From Scilla litardierei (taxonomy: Eukaryota; Streptophyta; Magnoliopsida; Asparagales; Asparagaceae): a stretch of DNA of 64,000 bases. The stretch lies in assembly GCA_030789695.1 (NCBI GenBank), contig JAULAV010002386.1:1-64000 (forward strand), written 5' to 3'. Every line of letters begins with the position of its first letter. The first letter of the stretch is position 1. Of the stretch, positions 56,051 through 64,000 are shown one piece after another. Under the pieces are notes generated by a model that ran no database searches, was not told where the DNA came from, and saw only the letters and a program-made list of their open reading frames with translations. The translations under genes and the position numbers were made by a program.

Positions 56051-56531
56051 GAGATTGAGGAAGAAGACGAAGCTGAAAGTGATTGGGTTTTCTCAATAAC
56101 AAAATGATTCTTACTCTTTCCGCTTTGATGGGTAGAAGGGGTTTCGAGCAGGAGATCCCGGAGAGATTTTGCGATGAAAGTTGCCAGCTTCTTTTGGGGG
56201 CAGGGGTCTTGCGTGGGTCTTGCAGGGGGTTTTGGTGGCAGGGAAGCAGAGAGAATTAGAAAGAGAGAGAGCGCACGTGTGAGTGATATTACTCCCCCCC
56301 CCCCAACATTTGGATATGGGTCAGCTCAGCATTCCCAAATTTTCAACTTTTTAAATTTTCAAACAAAAATTTCAATTTTCAAACTTCAAACATTCCGCCC
56401 AAAGCTTTCCCCCTAAACCCATCCTAGTCATCATTTATGTTTTATCCTAGTCAGCATTTTTGTGGCCACGTAGGACAAACCTTTGTCCTACTGGGACAAA
56501 ATTCAAAAAAGGTCCTCTTTTATAGAATAGA

Positions 56532-56557
56532 TATATATATATATATATATATATATA
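56532..56557. repeat. TA microsatellite between two Helitrons
   Basis: A pure TA run of about 26 bases separates the 5' end of Helitron 1 from the 3' end of Helitron 2. The left flank of Helitron 1 is also a TA run. AT dinucleotides are the usual Helitron target. Confidence 0.9.
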
Positions 56558-57375
56558 CTAGTCATAACCCGTGCCCGCGGGCACGGTTCATTTAAGATTT
56601 TCCCTCGCAAAATCTTTGTTTCCCAAAAAATTATTTTCACAGCCAAAATTTAAAAGAACAAAAAATTTGCATAAAAATAATTAACGGCACGGGAGCCTTC
56701 AGCATGGAACAACAAATTCGATGTGGGCGCCTTTGGAGCTGAACAACAAATTCGACACGACGCCTTAGCGTGAAAAAATTTAGCGGTGCCGAAGCCTTCG
56801 CAATTGAAGTATGAGTTGATTGTGCTAATAGCCAAGTGTTTCTTGAGGAGATTTGTCCATGGCGCTCAAGGATATAGGGGTGTTGCGCTGTCGTAGTTGC
56901 AGTTCCTTGCAACTTGACCACTTAAAGTTGTATTTTTTCATGTATGAATGCGTATATGTATGAGTATAGTCATAACACGTGCCCGCGGGCACGGTTCATT
57001 TAAGCTTTTCCCTCGTAAAATCTTTGTTTCCCAAAAAAATATTTTCACAGCCAAAATTTAAAAGAACAGAAAATTTGCATAAAAATAATTAACGGCATGG
57101 GAGCCTTCAGCATGGAACAACAAATTCGATGTGGGCGCCTTTGGAGCTGAACAACAAATTCGGCACGACGCCTTAGCGTGAAAAAATTTAGTGGCGCCGA
57201 AGCCTTCACAATTGAAGTATGAGTTGATTGTGCTGATAGCCAAGTGTTTCTTGAGGAGATTTGTCCATGGCGCTCAAGGATATATGGGTGTTGCGCTGTC
57301 GCAGTTGCAGTTCCTTGCATACTTGATCACTTAACGTTGTATTTTTTTTATGTATGAATGCGTATATGTATGAGT
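56558..57375. repeat. Tandem duplication of the Helitron 3' end, about 408-base units
   Basis: 56558-56965 is repeated almost exactly at 56966-57375, including the terminal hairpin (second copy at 56977-56994) and the tail tgtatgaatgcgtatatgta. In the second copy the terminal CTAG has become ATAG and the first stem base pair is lost, so only the outer end should be a working terminus. Confidence 0.88.
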
Positions 57376-58073
57376 ATGTATATGAAACATAGTGCATGCA
57401 GTTTTGTTTGTGTATATGAATGTATGGATGATTGGTCTTTTGATAAATGTTTGATGCCAATATCTGTTTGAGTGCGCAATTGGTTCATAAATAGGTGCAT
57501 TGCTCATTAAGGGATGTTTTACTGCTCTCTCTTTGATTGCTTACTTAGATTATATTGCTCTTTAGAGCCAAATATAGCTTGTAGCCAGAAGAGGTTCATT
57601 GCGTATTTCACAACATTTCTGACAACAGTTCACCAGATATAGCCTTTAGCTATATATAGAGCATGGGGACAGCCTAGAGACATTTCAACATGTAGTTCAC
57701 CATATTTCAAACCATTTCATCGGTTCATTTTATTACTCATTTCATCATACAATTCATCACATTTCAACCAGCATTTCATTACTCATTTTATCACATACAA
57801 TCTGCTCATTTCATGCAAAAAAATTTCAACCCACATTTCACCACATTTCATCACATACTAACATGAAGAAACTGCACATACACACAGCACATATTAGCAC
57901 CACATTTTCTGTCTCTCTATGTATTTCATTTAAACTCCTACTTTAAACAATTTTACAACAAATGATGTGTGCTAAAAGAAGTTAGCATCAACCAAAATAC
58001 AATCAGGTGTTGATACAATTTAAATACAACCATGTTGTAATACATTTCAGCTAAAAGCCGATTCTCCCTGAAG
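57376..58073. other. Helitron 2 interior without genes
   Basis: AT-rich. At 57620-57850 there is a loose repeat of 'catttca(t/c)cacat' motifs. No coding sequence is supported. Confidence 0.4.
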
Positions 58074-58475
58074 CTAATTGAACAAATTATCCATTACAAT
58101 CATTAAATTCATCCCCACTTCGGTAACATACCTCTCAACTAAGTGAACATAACATAATGGAAGGGACATGCCATCATCATCATCATCCCCACTTCGGGGA
58201 CTGCTCCGTGAATACCAAGCATGGTATCTTCTGGGCAAAAGATGGTGCTCCAAAAATTCATTCCAGAATTTGCCATAAGTCCTTTTGCATGGCCCCGCTG
58301 ACAAAAAATGCATGATTAAAAAATAAGCTTCCCTAAGGTCAATGTCAACATCTGGTTCCATAGGTTTCCTTGAACTCATATCCTGATCAATAGGGTTGAC
58401 CTTTACCGGCACCTTTGTTGAAAAATGTAAAGATGCCATACCAATTGATGATGCATGCTCAGATGGTTTATGCAT
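58074..58475 (-). pseudogene. Captured BRWD-like (WD40/bromodomain) N-terminal fragment
   Basis: On the minus strand an open frame of 133 codons reads SSRKPMEPDVDIDLREAYFL, IMHFLSAGPCKRTYGKFWNE, FLEHHLLPRRYHAWYSRSS and GDDDDDGMSLPLCYVHLVER before the match fades. This is the conserved N-terminal segment of plant bromodomain/WD-repeat proteins related to BRWD/PHIP, which bind chromatin in the nucleus. The WD40 and bromodomain parts (the bulk of a protein of well over a thousand residues) are absent. The ATG at 58475 may be near the native start. It lies on the Helitron's strand. It could be transcribed as a short fragment, but a function is doubtful. The match is from memory. Confidence 0.7.
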
Positions 58476-58713
58476 CCTGGGAGATATTCTTCATGTCATA
58501 CCTGGAGTTCAATACAAAAAAGCAAATCAGGAACAATAAACACCAACCATGACCAACAGAACACTAAAATAAGCTTTGAGCAAACTAATTTAAGGGTATA
58601 GAGACCATAACTTGTAGAAGAAAAAAAAGAGGAGATATGTTTCAGCAAGCAACATATTAATTACTTTGTGAAACATGACTTATACGGACTCAACAAAGAG
58701 AGAACATAAACAT

Positions 58714-59155
58714 TTGCTAAAATGGTATCTAAAGGGTTAGTCATCTCCATTACTTATTTGAAAGCATTTACTGCAAAAAGACCTTGCAAGCATTTTTGTA
58801 CAAATGTACTTGCATACATGCTACATTTGTATTTAATTTGTTTCCATGAAATTGTACATGGAGACGGCGTTGCATTTGTTGAGAGCATCGATGTAAGAGA
58901 AAGGGCTAGAAACCAACCAAATGAATAAAACATATTGCTAAAATGATATCTAAAGGGTTAGTCATCTCCATTACTTATTTGAAAGCATTTACTGCAAAAA
59001 GACCTTGCAAGCATTTTTGTACAAATGTACTTGCATACATGCTACATTTGTATTTAATTTGTTTCCATGAAATTATACATGGAGATGGCGTTGCATTTGT
59101 TGAGAACATCGATGTAAGAGGAAGGGCTAGAAACCAACCAAATGAATACCCATTA
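58714..59155. repeat. Tandem duplication, 221-base units
   Basis: 58714-58934 is repeated at 58935-59155 with only a few differences. The repeated ORFs inside (for example ITYLKAFTAKRPCKHFCTN) are side effects of the duplication; I see no evidence that they are genes. Confidence 0.88.
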
Positions 59156-59334
59156 CCCTACCAAACTAACTAAATAAATACCAAATGAAGAAATGGGAAA
59201 AATAACATTTAGGCAACCAAATAGCATAAATAATCATCCAAATATGAGAAAACAATAATTCTAATCAAAACATCATCAATAATTACCAACCAACCACCAA
59301 ATACGAATTACATAATATCCACCTTGGGCATTAG

Positions 59335-60318
59335 GCAGCAAAAACAACAATCAGAAGGAAGCACATTAGGCAACAAATCCACCTTGTACTAGTAAAATTT
59401 CAAGCTTTTGCATATGCATCATTACTCAATTGACCAATAAGCCAAACAAAAATGTCGACAAAAGCATGTAATTATATAACCTATGATCGAAGAAGCAGGC
59501 TCAACATTTTCTTTTTCAACTTACTTTGACATAATCCGCATGTCCAGGGCAATCTACATGAGCATAATGTCGTTGAGCAGTTTCAAACTCTACATGTGCC
59601 TGCAAAACAATGTCTAGCACTTGAATAACATAAGAAAATGAAAATGTCACCATCAGTTTAAAGAAACTACGCATGTGAAATTAGTGAAATTAAACCCCTA
59701 ATTGTAGCAAGTATTATCTAACCGTAGCAATGGTAATTACTGTAGCTTTCTCCTCATGTGCCTTGTCAATTTCATCAAAAGCAACAGCATTAGCTTTTCT
59801 TTCTTCTTAGCTTTTCCTTCTTCTGCAAGTACCTGGAAAAAAAGCAGGACTTGGATGCATTTTTTACTTTTCACATACCACATATAACCAATAAAATACA
59901 TATGGCCTAAAGCTGAGGAGGATTTGATACAAATCTATTTGGTTCCGCCTCTGCACAATAATAAACATATCAAGAAGTAACAATGCACCCAAAAAAATAA
60001 ATCAATTAACTAACTAATAAAGAACATTTTAAAATTGACAAAAATTAAGTACGCGCTGTAAGAAAAACCCTTGCTTTTTCTCTCATTAACTTAAGAATTG
60101 ACAAAATTTAAATATATTTTTAAGGCTATCAAAAACATTGATGTATGAAACAATGAGCAAAAACAGCAATCAGAAGGAAGCACATTAGGCAACAAAATCC
60201 ACCATGTACTGCTAAATTTTCAAGCTTTTGCATATGCATCATTTACTCAATTGACCAATAAGCCAAATAAAAATGTCGACAAAAGCATGTAATTATATAA
60301 CCTAGGATTGAAGAAGCA
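59335..60318. repeat. Dispersed duplication of about 160 bases
   Basis: 59347-59495 recurs at about 60157-60318, both containing aatcagaaggaagcacatta, caagcttttgcatatgcatc and aaaaatgtcgacaaaagcat. The EF-Tu fragment lies between the two copies, so the duplication flanks it in direct orientation. Confidence 0.8.
59525..59832 (-). pseudogene. Captured mitochondrial EF-Tu fragment, two exons and intron
   Basis: On the minus strand exon A (59832-59723) encodes VLAEEGKAK, then after a small insertion and frame change NAVAFDEIDKAHEEK and ITIAT. A 5' splice site (acg/gttaga) and an intron of about 120 bases follow. Exon B (59599-59525) encodes [20 protein letters not shown] and ADYVK and ends at a donor (aaa/gtaagt). 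This is the GTP-binding domain of organellar elongation factor Tu. DCPGH is the G3 motif, and the sequence before it is of the mitochondrial rather than the chloroplast type. The P-loop exon and the rest are missing. It retains intron and splice sites, so capture was at DNA level. It lies on the Helitron's strand and is non-functional. Confidence 0.85.
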
Positions 60319-60507
60319 TGTAATTTCTACATTGTAATCTTCTGGAATAAAATGACTTGTGTTTCTGATATGCATGCCTTCGCTCTGTTATTCCTAAAAT
60401 TTATTGCAAAATTTCTTTACAGGGAAGAATCAAATGGTATGTCTGGAAGTTAGTATACTCCTTTCCATACTTTTATTATGTACATGGTTCGATTACTGCT
60501 TGTAACT

Positions 60508-60850
60508 CTTCAGAAGCAACATGAATTTTTTTACAGTTAGCATACCAGTTTCCTGCAGATGCATAAAATCACGTACATAGAAAAATTCTGCACACCACCT
60601 TTCAGGAAAAGAAAGACTTTGTCTGCAAGATTTAGTATACCCATTTTCTATTTTATAGTTGCATACCACAACTTGGAACTCTTCAGAAACAACATGAATT
60701 TTTTTTAATGTTTGCATACCAGTTTTCTTCAAATGCATGAAATCACGTATATAGAAAAATTCTGCACTTCACTTTCCATGAAAGGAAAGACTGTCTCCGA
60801 GAGTTAGTATATTTGTTTTCTATTTTATAGTTGCATCTTGTGGATAGAAA
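60508..60850. repeat. Tandem duplication, about 173-base units
   Basis: 60508-60680 is repeated with divergence at 60681-60850. Shared strings include cttcagaa(g/a)caacatgaat, cataccagtttt/cct, atagaaaaattctgcac and ttttctattttatagttgca. Confidence 0.8.
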
Positions 60851-60954
60851 CATTGTATTGAAGAAGGAAGATTCTGAAATCTATAAACATTTGTTGTGAA
60901 GTCTCTAAAAATTAGATTAGATTATTTTTTCTTTCCCCATCAAACAACTGAAAT

Positions 60955-61017
60955 GGACATGTTGCCATGCTTTTAGGTGCTGCTAAGATTCTTCAAGAGC
61001 ATCGTGAAGAGTTGAAG
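60955..61017 (+). pseudogene. Captured IAA-amino-acid hydrolase (ILR1-like) exon piece
   Basis: The plus strand reads GHVAMLLGAAKILQEHREEL and K, then a splice donor (aag/gtttgc). This matches the stretch after the HACGHDGHVAM metal-site motif of plant IAA-amino-acid hydrolases (ILR1/ILL family, M20 peptidases that free auxin from conjugates in the endoplasmic reticulum). Only 21 codons are present and the 5' side is cut inside the motif. It is on the strand opposite to the other captured pieces. The string aaatggacatgttgcc at its start recurs at 61124. The piece is short, but the match is specific. Confidence 0.6.
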
Positions 61018-61972
61018 GTTTGCTCCATCATCTTTGTCATTTTGACTTACGGTAAGAAAATTTTCTTCAGAAAACTGCTTCACAGAAAGCTGAAATAAGG
61101 TAAAGCTTCTTTTGAATTTTATTAAATGGACATGTTGCCTTAATTGTTTTTTACCACCTCAACAAAAACATTTCCTTCAAAGTTCAGTTTTTCAACTTGA
61201 TGTGTTTTCCCCTCCAAAGTCTAGTATGTTCTACCTTTTGGGGGTGTTTTATTAAATGCAACTTTGGGAATTCCATGATATAAATTACAAAATTTTTTTA
61301 AAATTTATGTTTGTTTGCAGTTTCCTTGCTGATCAAAGACATGTAGTCTTATGAGCAACTATCATATGTTGGGGGGTTTGGTTCCGGCTAGAGATGTGGT
61401 TAGATTGGCTTTTCCGTAAGCTCATCTTTGTTCAGATTTGGGGTGACTGCAACCTGAAACAACTTGGTGCATATACTCATAATCATCCTAGTTGAAGCTT
61501 CAACATACAAAGGTCCTCATAAAGTGTTTGGATTTCACCCCTCAATAGAATTTCTAAGAATTTCTTAGAAACTTCTTTACAGAGGTTCTCATAATGTGCT
61601 AGATATAGCTATTTTGTCAAGATAATAGTAAGCGGTTTATTAAATCATTGCCAATTGCTTTGAACTGGGGACTGATTAGAAGGAATGTAAATCCATCTAT
61701 ATTTTGTATCCAGCTATATTTTGTACATACTTATATACATAGTTATGTATTCTCTTCTAGGAATGTATATAACATGATATTTTGGTAATATCAAAATTCA
61801 GTATAGAACTGGATATAGAAAATATAGCAATCCAACAAACTTATTAGATATAGAAAATTTAGTTGTACCATAACCCAGCAACTCAGAATATTGTAAGCAA
61901 AAGAGAACATTTGTATGTTTGCTAACATCTTATATTATTTTCTACTAACCTTTATTTCGCCGTTTCTTGCAG
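61018..61972. other. AT-rich stretch without recognised genes
   Basis: No coding sequence is supported. It is intron-like on the plus strand, with T-rich tracts before cag/ttt near 61320. Confidence 0.35.
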
Positions 61973-62175
61973 GATTTGGGGAAACCAGCGGCAATGACTG
62001 GGGAGACTCCCCACGAAAGAGTTGTTCAGGACATACGAAGGACAGATGAAGCCACTGAACGGTTCAAAGTACCCAGCCGGTCCATTTGCAGAGCAAACCA
62101 TAGTGAAGAATGCATTGGAATAGCATATCGAAGCCAGTTTCATTACTGGATGTTACCATGCTCTCCCAATTGAGA
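61973..62175 (+). other. Exon-like segment, unidentified
   Basis: After a strong acceptor (ccgtttcttgcag) the plus strand is open as DLGKPAAMTGETPHERVVQD and IRRTDEATERFKVPSRSI to a stop near 62173. GC content is higher than in the surroundings. Another frame reads LFRTYEGQMKPLNGSKYPAG for a similar length, so the true frame is uncertain. I recognise neither. Confidence 0.3.
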
Positions 62176-64000
62176 GTAGATGCACATCCTTCAAAATACA
62201 ATGGCGTCAGATTTCGCAATGACTGCAACCACTGGTGCATCGCGGGACTTCCATGTATGCGTCGCTCCTGTGAGTTGCTGAAGATATCAAAGAAAAAAGG
62301 GAAAATATACTGAAAATGATTTAGATAATTGAATCTAGCAAAATTGTTAGTTATATTCATTGAGCGTTACAGTGAAAGGCTGATCATGGATGATTAGCGT
62401 TAAAGGAAATATCATTTATATTTAAAAGATACATCAAACAATAAATGGCTGCCCTTAGCAATGGAGATTTGGACATTCTTTTGGGTTAATAATATTGATA
62501 AATTAAAATTCTCAGCATAAATAAAAGTCAGAAGTGCTATTAATTTGAATGGGCCGAGCTTTTTTCTTTGATTTGTATCTGATATGACATTGAAATTAAT
62601 ATCCATGATTAACATATACAAAATTTCAATGGAACGTATATATCAATAAATATGAATAAATGGCATATTTGGGAAATTGGAGAGCATATATGTCAACTAT
62701 TGATATCAATGGACTATATCTGATTATCAACATACGTTTTTTATGAAAATCGATGTGGATTATGGTAGAGAACAAACAATGAAAAGTAGATGATTTCTTA
62801 ATCAGTTTACAAATAAGTATTCAGAATGTTGTCCAATTATTTGTATCCACATATTTGAACTGGAACCACATGTTCAAGTCTAAACGTCATTATACATACC
62901 TAATATGCAACTTGACAACTACTACAGAGAAAAAGATGGTGTCCAAGTATTTGTACCAGTAATGACTTCATATTTAAAAGATGCTCGATGTTGGAGTGGA
63001 GGAGAATAAAAAATATAAAATTAGCCATGAAATATTTTCACTACCCGAGTACAAAATGAACACATGTACAAAAAAATTTCTCTTCCCGAGTAAAATCCAA
63101 CATATGTGGAAGCATTTCCCATCTCACAAATTTTCACTTCGTAGGAAGTTATAATATAGTCTTGAACTGCTTCCTCCTCTTCTTCACGAGCAAAAAATGA
63201 GCCATGTGAGGCTTCCTCCAATTATGCGTGAGAAAAAAAGAGCCGTGAGATAGCCGTGAGAAAAAAAATCATGAGCCATGTAATGATAGTAAAAGAGGAT
63301 TTTAAAAATTATGAGCCAAAAAATTTATATAAAGTTTAAAGAGCATAAAAAATTAGTTTTTCTACATTACATTCAAAGTGCTCAAATGAAGATCAAAAGT
63401 AAATATAGAACGATATAGAAAATATGTCGTAATCACATATTTAGTAGAACCGGACGCCTAGATGCACATGACTGAGCATGATACTAATGTTTCCTTATTA
63501 AAAATATGTCATAATTGGCAGGATCACCATGTAGGGGCTGTGGGTTTAATGTGCTTTCAATCCACACTGCATGCAGCTCACCATTTCAATCCATCAAATC
63601 CTTAATACATTCACATGTTGCTTTGGTTTAAAAGCATGCCGTGGTCCCTGCACTTCTGCAATGTTGGCTCCCTATTATTGAATTTAATTTCACATTGATG
63701 TAAATTTAAATAAATCAAACATATTGGTGTTCAGTTCTATACTTGTATTACATGGTCTAAAGATTTTTCAGAAACATGAGTTAGCAAGTACTATTCATTA
63801 ATCTGTATTATTCTTTAATCAAGAGCTCCTTTGATGGTGTCCTTCAAATCAATGTTTCTGCCTCCTCTCCAACCTTGAGATTCATTTAACTATTCCTTGA
63901 CACTTTGAGTTCAAAAGCTTCTTATGTATTTAAGATGTTGAATTGGCATTTACAGACTCAAACCAAATAGTAGTCATTCGGTATACTGGCTTAAAATCAG
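62176..64000. other. AT-rich stretch without recognised genes
   Basis: No coding sequence, element terminus or array is supported up to the window end. Short purine-rich tandem words (gagccgtgagaaaaaaa type) occur near 63220-63290. Confidence 0.35.

Larger units (their letters stand above)
46300..56531 (-). mobile_element. Non-autonomous Helitron 1 with captured exons
   Basis: On the minus strand it starts TCTATTCTATAAAAGAGG (from 56531) and ends with the hairpin ccgtgcccgtgggcacgg (46328-46311), a short spacer and CTAG (46303-46300). It lies between an A and a T, as Helitrons do, with no target duplication. Length is about 10.2 kb. No Rep/helicase ORF is present, so it depends on another element. 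It contains a cytokinin-receptor exon and a subtilase exon, both on the element's own strand, plus other exon-like pieces. Near its 5' end is a nine-base stem (taggacaaa ... tttgtccta, 56471-56490). Confidence 0.75.
56558..64000 (-). mobile_element. Helitron 2, 5' end not in window
   Basis: The 3' terminus (minus strand) has hairpin ccgtgcccgcgggcacgg (56586-56569) and CTAG (56561-56558) followed by T. The subterminal sequence resembles that of Helitron 1, so they are one family. No second 5' terminus like TCTATTCTATAAAAG was found up to 64000, so the right limit is unknown and host or other DNA may start earlier. It carries BRWD-like, EF-Tu and IAA-hydrolase-like fragments. No Rep/helicase ORF is visible. 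Confidence 0.6.

Noticed and set aside
56637..57320. Pairs of near-identical minus-strand ORFs (94 and 91 codons) near 56.7 and 57.2 kb
   Set aside because: They lie in the duplicated Helitron 3' end, overlap the hairpin-proximal noncoding region and match no known protein.
58722..59173. Two near-identical ORFs of 68-76 codons as a duplicated small gene
   Set aside because: The identity is explained by the 221-base tandem duplication including noncoding flanks; no homology or splice support.
62176..62320. A KYNGVRFR stretch resembling an AP2/ERF domain start
   Set aside because: The match ends after a few residues; the rest of the AP2 domain is absent.
46300..64000. A Helitron Rep/helicase gene
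   Set aside because: No long ORF and no helicase or Rep motifs on either strand; both elements look non-autonomous.

Overview
The window is nuclear DNA from a flowering plant, which plant I cannot say. It is AT-rich, gene-poor and almost entirely built of mobile elements: Ty3/Athila-type and Ty1/SIRE-type LTR retrotransposons with envelope-position ORFs, and non-autonomous Helitrons carrying pieces of plant genes. I see no intact host gene, rRNA, tRNA or CRISPR array. Only one long ORF is clean: an Athila-type gag-protease of about 911-921 codons at 4660-7425 (minus).

Layout. (1) 1-9151, minus: a pol-less Athila-type element (LTR 7595-9151, tRNA-Asp primer site, gag-pro, ORF-1); its 3' LTR lies left of the window. 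(2) 9152-17712, plus: a SIRE-type copia element whose 5' part is cut off by element 1 (broken pol, broken envelope-like ORF, 3' LTR 15759-17712). (3) 17713-21297: scraps, namely a Ty3 LTR end, a minus-strand copia gag with primer site and LTR, and a Tat-type gag remnant. (4) 21298-28026, plus: a chimeric copia with a gag directly fused to RNase H and with unlike LTRs. (5) 28027-34320: AT-rich DNA with a broken C1orf74/UPF0739-like gene fragment. (6) 34335-38313: 3' remnant of another SIRE-type element. (7) 38314-46299, plus: a second, decayed pol-less Athila-type element of the same family as (1). (8) 46300-56531, minus: a Helitron with both termini, carrying a cytokinin-receptor CHASE exon and a subtilase exon. 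(9) 56558-64000, minus: a second Helitron, 5' end not in the window, carrying BRWD-like, mitochondrial EF-Tu and IAA-amino-acid-hydrolase-like pieces.

The most striking pattern is a repeated promoter-like module: a dense cluster of variants of one short perfect palindrome, followed by a TATA-like box. In both Athila-type elements it occurs twice, in the LTR upstream half and again just in front of ORF-1. The internal copies have nearly the same TATA-to-ATG spacing (438 and 440 bases). The SIRE element at 9152-17712, from a different superfamily, has the same two-site arrangement with an unrelated palindrome. Other LTRs here carry still other palindromes. I infer that the envelope-position ORF has its own internal promoter, copied from or co-evolving with the LTR promoter. 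This is inference from sequence only.

A second theme is decay: several stop codons fall where related copies have glutamine codons, as expected from deamination of methylated cytosine. A third is Helitron gene capture, with exons retaining their splice sites.
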